Positions 41,990 through 51,403 are shown, numbered from the stretch's first letter. The stretch is 64,000 nucleotides of DNA from Candidatus Nitrosopumilus sp. SW (GCF_006740685.1 NZ_CP035425.1:535687-599686); one strand, 5' to 3'. A program made the numbers and translations. The notes: generated by a model from the letters alone, not told the origin.

Positions 41990-42502
41990 TTATTCTAAAT
42001 CTGCAATAACGTCGCCTTTTGCGACAGTTGCACCGTCTTTAATTTTGAGATTTTTAACAGCACCGTCTTTGTGAGCCTTTACGGCAACCTGCATCTTCAT
42101 TGATTCTAGAGTACATACAACGTCACCTTTCTTAACTGAATCACCTTCAGTTACTGCAATGGATACAACTTTTCCTGGAATTTGACTTTTGAGTGCTAAT
42201 TGAGCACCACCGCCACCACCGCCACCAGAGTTTTTGAAAACAATTTCATCAAAGTGAGTGTTCATGTTTAGTGTGATTGGAACATTATCAATAACGAGAT
42301 TCATTTCATTGGTTGCAGTTTCAAGGTATTTTGCTTTATGATATTGTTGATCTAAAATGAATTCAATTCCTTTTGCATCCATAGTGAGAATTCTTAGTTG
42401 GTGCTCTTTGTCATTTATCTTAATTACATAATCATTATTGCCCAAGTTTTCAACAATTTTTCCTTCAAATGATTTTTCAATATCAGATATCTTATAGTCC
42501 AT
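41990..42502 (-). CDS. accB: Biotin carboxyl carrier protein of acetyl/propionyl-CoA carboxylase
   Basis: A 170-residue protein ending in a biotinyl domain. The biotin-accepting ESMKMQV motif is at about residue 130, preceded by a Gly-rich linker (SGGGGGGGAQL) and an N-terminal 85-residue domain that contacts the enzyme core. It is the last of three genes encoding the biotin-dependent carboxylase that fixes bicarbonate onto acetyl-CoA and propionyl-CoA in the thaumarchaeal 3-hydroxypropionate/4-hydroxybutyrate cycle. Confidence 0.95.
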   Translation of the reverse strand: MDYKISDIEKSFEGKIVENLGNNDYVIKINDKEHQLRILTMDAKGIEFILDQQYHKAKYLETATNEMNLVIDNVPITLNMNTHFDEIVFKNSGGGGGGGAQLALKSQIPGKVVSIAVTEGDSVKKGDVVCTLESMKMQVAVKAHKDGAVKNLKIKDGATVAKGDVIADLE

Positions 42503-42508
42503 TAATCA

Positions 42509-43996
42509 TCAATCCAATTTATTTTTCCAAGTTGCGCTGGTTGTGCTATTGTTTTGAACTCTGTTCTTAAAGTATTCAGAATGAATGATAGCTGCAGCTA
42601 AAGCTGCTTCGCTCTTGTTTTCTTTTTCTTTCTTAAGATCTTCAGTTAATTTATCAATCATACCATAACGTTTCAAAAAGTCAGTGGATAGTTCTCCTTT
42701 TTTGTATTCTTCAGAATTTAGAATTGTTTTGTATAGTGGAATTGATGTTTCTACACCTTGAACATACATATCATTTAATGCAGTAAGCATTCTAGTTCTA
42801 GATTCTTCAAATGTTGGTCCCCAAGTACAAAGCTTTGCCATTAATGAATCATAAAATGGAGATACTGTACATCCAGGATAAAGATAGGTATCACATCTAA
42901 CATTAGGTCCTGCAGGAATTGTTACATCTGGAACAGGACCAGTTGAAGGTGCAAAGTCCAAAAATGTATCTTCAGCATTAATTCTACATTCAATAGCATA
43001 ACCATTCATCTTCAGATCTTTTTGTTTGAATGGAAGTGGTTCTCCATTTGCAATATCAATTTGCAGTTTAACAAAGTCTAATCCTGAAACCATTTCGCTG
43101 ATAGGATGTTCTACTTGAAGTCTTGCGTTAATCTCAATAAAATAAAATTCACCATTATCAGCTCTTAGAAATTCTGCTGTACCAAGATTAGTGTAATCAA
43201 CAGCTTCTGCTGCTTTAACAACTAATTCACCAATTTCTTCTCTTTTTGCATCATCTACAACAGGAGAAGGGGTTTGTTCAATTAGTTTTTGATTTCTTCT
43301 TTGAATAGAACATTCTCTTTCAAAGAGATGTACTGCATTACCATGATGATCTCTACACATCTGGTATTCAATGTGTCTGGTTTTTTCTAGGAATTTTTCA
43401 ACAATAATTGCAGATTTTCCAACTGCTGAAATAGATTCGGAGGTTACTGTTTCAAAACCTTCACGTAATTCTTTATCATTAGTAACTAATCTAATTCCAC
43501 GACCTCCACCACCATAAACTGATTTCAAAAGTACAGGGTATCCAATTTCGTTTGCAATTTTTTCTGCTTCATTTGCATCAGATACTAATCCTGGACTTCC
43601 AGGTACTGTTGGAACTTTAGCTTTTAGCATTGCAGCTTTGCATTCCATCTTATCACCACATAGGTTCATGGAATCAGCAGATGGTCCAATGAAAGTAATT
43701 TTATTTTTTTCACATAATCTTGCGAAGTCATCATTTTCAGAAAGGAATCCATAACCAGGATGTACAGCATCTGCACCTGAAGACAACATCACTTCAAGGA
43801 TTTTTTCTTGATTAAGATATGATTTTGCAGGAGCTGCTTCTCCAATATGATAGGATTCATCAGCTTTCTTTACATGTAAAGAATTGTAATCTTCATCAGA
43901 ATATACTGCAACAGTCTTTATGCCTAATGCATTACATGTTCTGATTACTCTAAGAGCAATTTCTCCTCTGTTAGCAATTAGTACTTTCTTAATCAT
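42509..43996 (-). CDS. accC: Biotin carboxylase subunit
   Basis: A 495-residue ATP-grasp enzyme that carboxylates biotin. KKVLIANRGEIALRVIRTC, SVYGGGGRGIRLV (nucleotide-binding glycine-rich loop), HLFERECSIQRRNQKLIE and FIEINARLQVEHPISE are the classical motifs. ATG at 43996 is used; the GTG at 44005 overlaps the upstream stop. The C-terminal region extends about 40 residues past the bacterial AccC end with a charged helix. Confidence 0.95.
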   Translation of the reverse strand: MIKKVLIANRGEIALRVIRTCNALGIKTVAVYSDEDYNSLHVKKADESYHIGEAAPAKSYLNQEKILEVMLSSGADAVHPGYGFLSENDDFARLCEKNKITFIGPSADSMNLCGDKMECKAAMLKAKVPTVPGSPGLVSDANEAEKIANEIGYPVLLKSVYGGGGRGIRLVTNDKELREGFETVTSESISAVGKSAIIVEKFLEKTRHIEYQMCRDHHGNAVHLFERECSIQRRNQKLIEQTPSPVVDDAKREEIGELVVKAAEAVDYTNLGTAEFLRADNGEFYFIEINARLQVEHPISEMVSGLDFVKLQIDIANGEPLPFKQKDLKMNGYAIECRINAEDTFLDFAPSTGPVPDVTIPAGPNVRCDTYLYPGCTVSPFYDSLMAKLCTWGPTFEESRTRMLTALNDMYVQGVETSIPLYKTILNSEEYKKGELSTDFLKRYGMIDKLTEDLKKEKENKSEAALAAAIIHSEYFKNRVQNNSTTSATWKNKLD

Positions 43997-44001
43997 TTTA
44001 A

Positions 44002-45549
44002 TCACAAATTGATGTTTCCATGTTTTCTTGGAAGTTGTTTTTCTCTTTTGTTTGCAAGCATTTTGAGGGCTTTAATCAACATAGGTCTTGTTTCTGCAGG
44101 ATCAATCACATTATCAACAGTTCCATGGGATGCAGCAACATATGGATTTTCAAATTTTTCTGTAAATTCATGGATTAATTCTTTCTTTAGAACTTCAGGA
44201 TCTTTTGCTTCTGCCAATTCTTTTCTATTCATGATTTTTACAGCAGCTTCACCACCTAAAACAGCACAACGTGCAGTTGGCCATGCATAATTAATATCAG
44301 TTCTAAGATTTTTGCTTCCCATTGCAATGTATGCACCACCATATGCCTTTCCAATCACAAGTGTAATTCTTGGAACAGTTGCCTCACAATATGCATAAAG
44401 TAATTTACTTCCATGTCTAATGATACCGTTATGTTCTTGGTTAGAACCTGGCATGTAACCTGGTGTATCCACTAGTGTGATAATTGGAATGTTAAATGCA
44501 TCACAGAACCTAATGAAACGTGCAGATTTGTTTGATGAATCAATATCAAGTGCACCTGCAAGATGCATTGGATTATTTGCAATAATTCCAACTACTTGTC
44601 CATCCATTCTACCATAGCCTACTACGATGTTTGGTGCAAATAACTCATGAACTTCAAAGAACTCATGGTTATCTACAATAGAGTTGATAATTTCTTTCAT
44701 ATCATAAGGTTGTAATGGATTTTCAGGGATTACATTAATGAGATTATGATCTAATCTGTTTGGATCATCATCAGTTTTTATTTTTGGAGGTTCTTCAGAA
44801 TTATTTTGTGGAATGTAAGAGATTAATTTCTTGATATAATCCATACATTCGTATTCGTTTTGTGCAACAAAATGTGCAACTCCACTTTTTGAACCATGTG
44901 TCATAGCTCCACCAAGATCATCCATTGAAATTTCTTCACCTAATACTGTCTTAACAACATCAGGACCAGTGACAAACATTGATCCTGCCTTTTCTACCAT
45001 TACGACAAAGTCTGTCATAGCTGGTGAATATACTGAACCTCCAGCAGAGGGACCAATACTTGCTGTGATTTGAGGAACAACTCCTGAAGCTAATTGATTA
45101 TGATAAAAGATATCTGCAAATCCATCAAGACTCATTATTCCTTCTTGAATTCTTGCACCACCAGAATCCATGATTCCAATAACTGGACATCCAGTTCTAA
45201 CTGCATGATCCATTAGTTTAGTAATTTTTTTGGCACCCATTTGACTAAGTGTACCACCAAGAACTGTGAAATCATAAGCAAATACGAAGATTTGTCTACC
45301 GTTAACATTTCCATAACCTCCAACTACACCATCAGTAAAGAACTTCTTTTTCTGCATATCATATTCATGATAATGATGAGTTACCATTGGATCTATTTCG
45401 GTAAAGCTTCCCTCATCTAACAGAAGATCGATTCTTTCTCGTGCAGTTAATTTACCTTTATCATGCTGTGCTTTGATTCTATCCTGACCGCCACCTTGTT
45501 GAGAAGTTTTATGTTTATTGTGATAGTTTTCGAGTTTTTCTGAATGCAT
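44002..45549 (-). CDS. pccB: Carboxyltransferase subunit of acetyl/propionyl-CoA carboxylase
   Basis: A 515-residue crotonase-fold subunit. GKLTARERIDLLLDEGSFTEID, DSGGARIQEGI, SIGPSAGGSVYSPAM, VDTPGYMPGSNQEHNGIIRHGSKLLYAY and GKAYGGAYIAMGSK are PccB/AccD-type motifs. It transfers carboxybiotin CO2 to acyl-CoA and is the first gene of the three. No biotin ligase is nearby. Confidence 0.95.
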   Translation of the reverse strand: MHSEKLENYHNKHKTSQQGGGQDRIKAQHDKGKLTARERIDLLLDEGSFTEIDPMVTHHYHEYDMQKKKFFTDGVVGGYGNVNGRQIFVFAYDFTVLGGTLSQMGAKKITKLMDHAVRTGCPVIGIMDSGGARIQEGIMSLDGFADIFYHNQLASGVVPQITASIGPSAGGSVYSPAMTDFVVMVEKAGSMFVTGPDVVKTVLGEEISMDDLGGAMTHGSKSGVAHFVAQNEYECMDYIKKLISYIPQNNSEEPPKIKTDDDPNRLDHNLINVIPENPLQPYDMKEIINSIVDNHEFFEVHELFAPNIVVGYGRMDGQVVGIIANNPMHLAGALDIDSSNKSARFIRFCDAFNIPIITLVDTPGYMPGSNQEHNGIIRHGSKLLYAYCEATVPRITLVIGKAYGGAYIAMGSKNLRTDINYAWPTARCAVLGGEAAVKIMNRKELAEAKDPEVLKKELIHEFTEKFENPYVAASHGTVDNVIDPAETRPMLIKALKMLANKREKQLPRKHGNINL

Positions 45550-45654
45550 GGCGTGATCTAATGCAAAACGGTTTCCTATATTAATTTAGTTTACAGGAAT
45601 TTGTTTTGAAATTTTTTAGAAAATAACATACAGATTTGGGGGAAAAATTGAAAA

Positions 45655-45966
45655 TTATGAGTTAATAATTGGGAATTTTTTGTTAGTTGATTTTTGATAG
45701 GAATCAAAGACATTTTTTTGTTCACTGCAATTTTTACACACACAAAATTGAGATACATTTGCAATATCGCAGACATCCTGAAACTCACATTCTAAACACC
45801 CAGCAGGGCCACCACATACGATACACTGTAATTCATTAACTTCAGCACATTTTTCATGTTTGACCCCAAGGCCTTTTGCCCAAAGGCCAATTTCATTGAT
45901 CTCTATTTTTTCATTACATACAATACAAGTTCCTGGAAATTTCATTGGGATTTTTCTCCAACTCAT
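45655..45966 (-). CDS. Cysteine-rich zinc-binding protein in the rfcL operon
   Basis: A 103-residue protein with three CxxC-type knuckles: CIVCNEKIEINEIG (about 14-27), CIVCGGPAGCLECEFQDVCD (about 48-67) and CVCKNC (about 75-80). The first knuckle plus HEKC forms a treble-clef-like set also seen in small archaeal zinc proteins with poly(ADP-ribose)-polymerase-like fingers. Its start overlaps the rfcL stop by 4 bases. Function unknown; a role near replication is suggested only by position. Confidence 0.72.
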   Translation of the reverse strand: MSWRKIPMKFPGTCIVCNEKIEINEIGLWAKGLGVKHEKCAEVNELQCIVCGGPAGCLECEFQDVCDIANVSQFCVCKNCSEQKNVFDSYQKSTNKKFPIINS

Positions 45967-47120
45967 TGTATCAATTCAATCTCCTTATCAATAATATCTC
46001 CAAAAGTTTCTTCTAATTCTAATTCTAGCGTTTTATTTTTTATACAGAATAAAACAAAAGGCAAACCAAATGTAACAAATGCACTAGAAGACAAATGTAA
46101 TTTTTTTGCCATAACAGAGGCAAGTGATTTTATTTTTGCACCATCCCAACGGATTCTATTAAGTAAAGGCCACGAGAGATTGTATTGTGCATACCTAATT
46201 CTATCATCATTTTGATATAGTTTAATCAAAATATCATTAAGATATCTCAATAATCGCCAATTTTGTGTTCTGACAATTTTTCCATAAAGCATGTCAGCCT
46301 CAGAAATTACTTCTAAATACTTTGCAAATGAATCAGCATCTAAATTACTTGTAACAATACTTGAATAAAATGCATTGATTTTTTCTCTAGGATCAATTTG
46401 CATAGAATACAAAACACTTCTGGCTTCTTCAACAGATTTTGATTTAAAAAATGCATTGACTCCATTTTCAACATCAATGTTTTCAAAGCTAGTTTCTGTT
46501 TGTGGATTAAATCCAGTAACCAAAGATTGTGTTAAGTTAATCATTGAACGGATGTCACCTCTAGATTTATCGATTACTTTGATTATTGAACCAGGACTAA
46601 GTTTTGCGCTTTCTTTTTTTAAAATATTTTCTAAATAAACTCGAAGAAGTCGTGGAGGAATTTTTTTAAAAGATATAATTTTTACAACTTTTTTGATACT
46701 TTTCATTTTATCAGATGAATCATCATTTGCAGCAAGTATAATCGGGACAGTTGGTTCTTTCAAGATATCAACAAGTGCTGCAACACCACCATAATCTCCG
46801 CGACCATGAATTCCATCTACTTCATCAACAAATATCATCGGAGTTCCAAGAACGCTTACGTTTCCCAATACAGGAGTAAGGATCTCATTAATTCTTGATT
46901 TACTTCTAACATCACTTGCATTAAGTCCAATCATATCATAACCAAATTGTTTGGCTACCAGAAACGCCATAGTAGTTTTTCCGATTCCAGGAGGACCAAC
47001 CAAAAGTAGAGGTTTTGTGCCTTTTTTCCATTTTGCAAACCATTCCATTATTGCAGCACGAGAATCTTCATTTCCAACCATATCAGAAATATTCTGAGGT
47101 CGATATTTTTCAGACCACAT
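45963..47120 (-). CDS. rfcL: Replication factor C large subunit
   Basis: A 385-residue clamp-loader AAA+ ATPase. MWSEKYRPQNISDMVGNEDS at the N-terminus, Walker A GPPGIGKTT (about 42-50), MIFVDEVDGIHGRGD (Walker B) and SGDIRS-like KSRGDIRSMINLTQSL (sensor 2 region) are typical. It is on the short side for RfcL and lacks a long basic PIP-box tail; the C-terminus is acidic. ATG at 47120 preferred; GTG at 47132 would overlap the upstream gene (GTGA). Confidence 0.94.
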   Translation of the reverse strand: MWSEKYRPQNISDMVGNEDSRAAIMEWFAKWKKGTKPLLLVGPPGIGKTTMAFLVAKQFGYDMIGLNASDVRSKSRINEILTPVLGNVSVLGTPMIFVDEVDGIHGRGDYGGVAALVDILKEPTVPIILAANDDSSDKMKSIKKVVKIISFKKIPPRLLRVYLENILKKESAKLSPGSIIKVIDKSRGDIRSMINLTQSLVTGFNPQTETSFENIDVENGVNAFFKSKSVEEARSVLYSMQIDPREKINAFYSSIVTSNLDADSFAKYLEVISEADMLYGKIVRTQNWRLLRYLNDILIKLYQNDDRIRYAQYNLSWPLLNRIRWDGAKIKSLASVMAKKLHLSSSAFVTFGLPFVLFCIKNKTLELELEETFGDIIDKEIELIQ

Positions 47121-47128
47121 CAATGTAA

Positions 47129-48244
47129 TCACTTAGGGAGTTTTGATTCAAATTCAGACCATTTATTGGCCTTTTGTAATTGATTATACCAATATTGGTT
47201 GTAATGATCTACAGTCAAAAATAAAAATTCCAGGAATTCTTTATGAGAAAAGCCATCAGGGAGTAGTTCTATTGCAAGTCTTGCGTCTTGAAGATACAAA
47301 TTACTTTTTTCTAAAGTTATTTCAAATCCTTTTTTCACATCATTTGCCAATAATGAATAATATAATGGCCATGAAGGAATTTTTACAAATCCGTTTTTTA
47401 TAGAATCTTCAATTTCATTTCCACAACCAACACCTTCAGCAGCTCTTGCCATTCCCAAATAGAAAATTTCTCCAAGAGGTCTTTCAGCTAATGCCATGTT
47501 TCTTCCTGCAGTACCCATTACTGCACGATATTTTTTGTAAGAAAGTGTCATTTCTTCTTCAGTAATTTTTGTGGGTTTTGATTTTAATTTCTCATCAAGA
47601 TATTGTCCAATTCTTGCATCTTTGAAACCTTCTTCAAATTCTTTGAGAACTTCATCTCCGCCTTTAGAAATTTTATCGCGAGCTAATTTCAAAATATAGG
47701 GATTCATCAATTTGTAATCATCAAGATATTCTAAATCTTCATCTTTGTCTACAATTCTGTCCATAGGTTCACTAAGATCAATTGCCAAAATATGACCTTC
47801 AACCATATCTTGTCTCAGTTGAGGATCATTTCTACCAGAATATTCTGCAGCTCCATCAAAAAGTGCATTGAAAACAGGAAAGGTCATTTTAACAAAATTT
47901 GAATTCAAGATTCGAAGTACTCTATCTTTTAAGATATCAGGACTTTCTAATTTTGATTTTATAGGCTCAATTTCAGAAGCATTTAGAATAATTTCAGTCG
48001 AACCAACTTCATCAGCAAATGCTTGTTGTGTAGAATTAGGATTATTATCAGATTTGATTTCATTAAGAAGGCCTTTTGCAAATCTCTCTGCAAAGTTAGG
48101 AAATTCGTTTTCTGTTTCTTCTTTGTATTTGTTAAATAATTTGTAACCTTTTGACTTAAACAAACCTTGCTTCATAATTTGTTTGCCAGGTTTAGTGCTC
48201 ATCAAAGCTTCTTTACTTACAACAGACTGATCTTTACCACTCAC
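47129..48244 (-). CDS. Uncharacterised protein upstream of rfcL
   Basis: A 371-residue soluble, mostly helical, charged protein. No known domain recognised. Features are an N-terminal basic segment (KQGLFKSKGYKLFNKYKE), a conserved-looking GTAGRNMALAERPLGEIFYLGMARAAEG core (about 250-277) and a YNQYWYNQLQKANKW aromatic C-terminus. It ends at the start of rfcL and its product is expressed in the same transcript, so it might be a replication-linked factor; inference from context only. Confidence 0.8.
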   Translation of the reverse strand: MSGKDQSVVSKEALMSTKPGKQIMKQGLFKSKGYKLFNKYKEETENEFPNFAERFAKGLLNEIKSDNNPNSTQQAFADEVGSTEIILNASEIEPIKSKLESPDILKDRVLRILNSNFVKMTFPVFNALFDGAAEYSGRNDPQLRQDMVEGHILAIDLSEPMDRIVDKDEDLEYLDDYKLMNPYILKLARDKISKGGDEVLKEFEEGFKDARIGQYLDEKLKSKPTKITEEEMTLSYKKYRAVMGTAGRNMALAERPLGEIFYLGMARAAEGVGCGNEIEDSIKNGFVKIPSWPLYYSLLANDVKKGFEITLEKSNLYLQDARLAIELLPDGFSHKEFLEFLFLTVDHYNQYWYNQLQKANKWSEFESKLPK

Positions 48245-48326
48245 AAACTTTAGCTCCTGTATTGTTATTTATGCTTTCAAGACAAATATTTTCTTCACTT
48301 AAATTACGAATCAAGTATATTTTGTT

Positions 48327-49127
48327 ATGGAAGTAATTGAAATTCTTCGTGAAGTTTCAAACAAAATTTACGAAAACGTAAAAGATGTTGCAGGAACAGA
48401 ACACGCTGCAGGAGATTTTGGAAGAGGGGCAGGCGGAGATATTTCAAGAAACATAGACATTATTGCTGAAAAAACAGTTCTTGATTATCTAAAAGAAATT
48501 AATTTTCCATGTGTTGTTTTAGGTGAAGAGTGTGGAAGAGTAGAATTATCAAAAGATCCAAAAGGCTTTGTGATCATGGATGCAATTGATGGTTCTGCAA
48601 ATGCAGTAAGAGGGGTACCTTTCTTTTGCAGTTCATTGGCCTTTGCAACAGAAAATAAACTTAGTTCCATAACAGATGGAGTTATCACAAATCTTGACAA
48701 TGGAGAAATGTATTGGGCATCAAAAAACAGAGGTTCATTTTTCAATCAAGAACAAATGAAAGTACACAATGAAGATCCAGTTTACAAAATTGTGGGAATA
48801 AACACATCTGGAGCATCAACAGAACTAATGAAGAAACTTCATCCAATATTTGAAAATTATAATCATACAAGACATTTTGGCGCTAATGCTCTTGAGATGG
48901 CATTGTTTGCAAGAGGGTTAATGGATATTTTTATTGATTTACGAGATAAAATTAGGATTCAAGATATTGCAGCAGGTTATTTGATTGTCAAAGAAGCTGG
49001 TGGATTGTTGTTAGATGCAAATTTGAATCCACTGGATGCGGATCTAAGCTATGATACAAGAGTTTCTTTTATTGCAGCTGCAAATCAGAAAATTCTTGAT
49101 GAAATAATATCACAGATCAATGAATAA
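48327..49127 (+). CDS. Inositol monophosphatase-family phosphatase
   Basis: A 266-residue metal-dependent sugar-phosphatase fold protein. VLGEECG (Mg ligand glutamate), MDAIDGSANAVRG (about 89-101; the family DPxDGT motif, here DAIDGS) and IQDIAAGYLIVKEAGG (the WD-equivalent) are the three metal-binding motifs. Archaeal members have both inositol monophosphatase and fructose-1,6-bisphosphatase activity. An AAGTATATTTTG box lies about 20 bp before the ATG. Substrate cannot be fixed. Confidence 0.88.
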   Translation: MEVIEILREVSNKIYENVKDVAGTEHAAGDFGRGAGGDISRNIDIIAEKTVLDYLKEINFPCVVLGEECGRVELSKDPKGFVIMDAIDGSANAVRGVPFFCSSLAFATENKLSSITDGVITNLDNGEMYWASKNRGSFFNQEQMKVHNEDPVYKIVGINTSGASTELMKKLHPIFENYNHTRHFGANALEMALFARGLMDIFIDLRDKIRIQDIAAGYLIVKEAGGLLLDANLNPLDADLSYDTRVSFIAAANQKILDEIISQINE

Positions 49128-49175
49128 AATTTCAAATTTTCGTTAAGAAATTAATTTTTTATCAGATATAACAGA

Positions 49176-49186
49176 AATATATTTAT
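49176..49186 (+). promoter_or_regulatory. TATA box of the first reductase paralogue
   Basis: AATATATTTAT is centred about 31 bp ahead of the ATG at 49212. The other paralogue at 60496 has ATATATTTAA at nearly the same distance. Confidence 0.4.
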
Positions 49187-49211
49187 CCAAAGTAGCGAAA
49201 AAACTTGTGGT

Positions 49212-50054
49212 ATGGTTAGTGAGACAAAGGCTAAGATCATTTATAGAGAATTATTAAAAGAAGATCTTGTAATCATCAGACTACTTCCAGAAGGAGGAAT
49301 GCCAGAATACAAAACAGGTCAATTTTTGACAATAGGGGTTCCAATACCAGCAGAAAAAAAGATTGTTAGAAGAGCATATTCAATTGCATCACATGCAGAA
49401 AACAGAGATTATTTTGAATTTGTAATTAGATGGGTAAGAAAACCACTTCCAGGTAGGGTCACTACAGAGTTATTCTATGCAAGTGTTGGTGATGAAGTTT
49501 GGTTAGGAGATCCTAGTGGAACTGCATTACAAATTAGTGATGTGCTTCCAAATGGACAAGAAGATAAAAGAAGAGTAATTTGTGTTGGTGGAGGTACAGG
49601 TATTGCACCATTTGTTGCATTTGCAAAACATTTTCACGATACAAATGACAAAAGAGAAGTTGTTGTCTTACATGGTGCAAGTTATGTCGATGAGTTAAGC
49701 TACAAACGTCTCTTTACAGATTTAGAGTTAGAAAGTGAAAAAAGAGGAAGAGATCAATGGAATTTTAGATATAGAGCAGCTATTAGTAGACCAAAAGAAT
49801 TTTTCAACAGATCATGGAATGGTCATGTAGGCAGGGTTGAATCATTCTTTGCACCGGATAAAAAAACAGGATTATCACCAGTAGAAGAAATGGTGGGTGA
49901 AAAGATTACCCCTGAAAACACAATCATCTACATTTGTGGTTATCAAGGAACGATTGACGGAGTAATTGAGTCACTAGGTCCTCAAGGCTTTGTTACAGAA
50001 CATGAAAAGAAACCAGACGGAAGTTTTGGTATCAAATTTGAATCCTACGGATAA
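49212..50054 (+). CDS. Ferredoxin/flavodoxin-NADP reductase-like protein, paralogue 1
   Basis: A 280-residue FAD/NAD(P) reductase. YKTGQFLTIGVP then RRAYSIASHAENRDYFEFVIR (FAD binding R-x-Y-S motif, about 55-75), VCVGGGTGIAPFVAF (NADP phosphate-binding GGGTGxAPF, about 122-136) and IYICGYQGTIDGVIESL (C-G motif) are visible. The final residue is glycine after tyrosine, so an aromatic (SYG) may stack on the flavin. It is highly similar along its whole length to the gene at 60496. Electron donor/acceptor in ammonia-oxidiser metabolism unknown. Confidence 0.92.
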   Translation: MVSETKAKIIYRELLKEDLVIIRLLPEGGMPEYKTGQFLTIGVPIPAEKKIVRRAYSIASHAENRDYFEFVIRWVRKPLPGRVTTELFYASVGDEVWLGDPSGTALQISDVLPNGQEDKRRVICVGGGTGIAPFVAFAKHFHDTNDKREVVVLHGASYVDELSYKRLFTDLELESEKRGRDQWNFRYRAAISRPKEFFNRSWNGHVGRVESFFAPDKKTGLSPVEEMVGEKITPENTIIYICGYQGTIDGVIESLGPQGFVTEHEKKPDGSFGIKFESYG

Positions 50055-50141
50055 AAGTATTCAAGTTTCATTTTTAGGATCTACTATCCATATATGATTA
50101 CTACCTGTGGATTTTTATAGTGAGACTTTTTTTTCAAAAGC

Positions 50142-50309
50142 ATGGCAGAATTAAAGTGTCGAGATTACGGATTTGAATGTGATTTTGTAGCTAGTGGAGA
50201 TATGGAAGAAGTTATTGAAAATTTTAGAAACCATACAGAAGAAGAACATGGGATTGACTACTCTAAAGAAGCCATTATGCAGTTTCTATTAAGAAAACAA
50301 GGTCTTTAA
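50142..50309 (+). CDS. DUF1059 small protein
   Basis: A 55-residue protein beginning MAELKCRDYGFECDFVASGD, matching DUF1059 (KCRDxGxDCxFxxxGxxEEEV..H...H). The H-x-x-E-E-H in FRNHTEEEHG is also typical. TTTTATAGTG about 26 bp upstream of the ATG is its TATA box. Function unknown. Confidence 0.85.
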   Translation: MAELKCRDYGFECDFVASGDMEEVIENFRNHTEEEHGIDYSKEAIMQFLLRKQGL

Positions 50310-50314
50310 GAAAA

Positions 50315-51391
50315 TTAATTTTCTAATTTTTGCATTCTAATTGATAATACAGGTAATTCTTTTTCTATAATTTTTTCAACTGCAGGAATAATGCCTTTTC
50401 TAGATTTTACACTTTCATCATAGATTTCTGCGATTTGATCTCTAAACAATAATTTAATTCCCGGAAGAGATGTGATATCTTCATTTACAGCTCTTGGTTC
50501 TGAAATATCCATGATAAGAGTACCTTTCTTCTTTTCTTCCATAACTAATCGAATTCTTTCATGTGTGATAATGAAATAGTCTGCAGTAGTTGCAACAAAT
50601 ACAATATCATATTTGTCTAAACCAGCCAATGCATCTTCAAAGTTTACAGGAGTTCCACCTACCACCATTGAAAAACCAGTAGCTCTATCGAGAGTTCTAC
50701 TTGCAACATCATATGGAATTTCTTTCTTATTGAGAGTCTTTGCAACTTGTGCTGCAGACTCACCAGTTCCCAACAACAATACCTTCTTTTTAGCATCTAA
50801 ACCTGCTTTTTCATCAACTAGTTTCACTGCAATATCACCAAGAGAAACAACATCTTTTTCAATTCCAGTAGCATCTCTCATTTTTGTGGCTAATCGAATA
50901 ACACTATCAAATAATTTGTTCAAAATCTTGCCTGAAGTTCCTGCTTGTTTTGCTTTTTCAAGAGATTGAGTAATTTCATCATACACTTCTCGCTTTCCTA
51001 CAACAAAGGAATCAAGTCCTGCAGCTAAACGTAATAGATTACGATAAACATCATTACCTTTGTAAACCTCGATTGTTTGATCAAAATGATCAATATCTAT
51101 TTGTTCTAAAGAAGATAATGATACCCAGGTGTCTTTAACTTGATTTAGGATGAGGCCTTTTGCTTCGTCTCTTCTAGCATCAGGTGAATCTTCATCTTCA
51201 ACATTACTTACTGTAAAGATTTCAACTCTACTTGCAGTTTGAATAATTACACATTCATCAACACCAGGAATTTTTTTGAATTCCTCACATGCAGCAGATA
51301 CATCTTTGAATTCAAATTTAGATAAAGAATGAATTGGAACATTTTTGAAAGTCACTCGTGCATTCATCACATCAAAACTTACGTTACCCAA
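50315..51391 (-). CDS. hemA: Glutamyl-tRNA reductase
   Basis: First step of tetrapyrrole synthesis from Glu-tRNA. A 358-residue protein with the N-terminal catalytic domain: DECVIIQTASRVEIF, where the catalytic Cys of the usual T-C-N-R-x-E motif appears as T-A-S-R, then GLDSFVVGKREVYDEI, LLGTGESAAQVAKTL (NADPH-binding) and a dimerisation helix at the C-terminus. The typical motif around the catalytic cysteine is STCNRTE; here QTASRVEI lacks the cysteine. I take TTG (51391) as start because GAGG at 51401-51404 is a good ribosome binding site; ATG at 51367 is an alternative. Confidence 0.9.
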   Translation of the reverse strand: MGNVSFDVMNARVTFKNVPIHSLSKFEFKDVSAACEEFKKIPGVDECVIIQTASRVEIFTVSNVEDEDSPDARRDEAKGLILNQVKDTWVSLSSLEQIDIDHFDQTIEVYKGNDVYRNLLRLAAGLDSFVVGKREVYDEITQSLEKAKQAGTSGKILNKLFDSVIRLATKMRDATGIEKDVVSLGDIAVKLVDEKAGLDAKKKVLLLGTGESAAQVAKTLNKKEIPYDVASRTLDRATGFSMVVGGTPVNFEDALAGLDKYDIVFVATTADYFIITHERIRLVMEEKKKGTLIMDISEPRAVNEDITSLPGIKLLFRDQIAEIYDESVKSRKGIIPAVEKIIEKELPVLSIRMQKLEN

Positions 51392-51403
51392 ATCACATCA
51401 TCC

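Noticed and set aside
42182-42240. Run of glycine codons (GGT/GGC) in accB as a repeat expansion
   Set aside because: A flexible Gly-rich linker before the biotinyl domain is common in carrier proteins.
44009-44290. Open frames on the strand opposite the carboxyltransferase and other long genes
   Set aside because: They follow the codon phase of the real minus-strand genes, have no ribosome sites or recognisable proteins and occur as shadows.
41990-45549. Three-gene biotin carboxylase operon as a novel system
   Set aside because: It matches the known thaumarchaeal acetyl/propionyl-CoA carboxylase of the 3HP/4HB cycle, so it is described but not novel.
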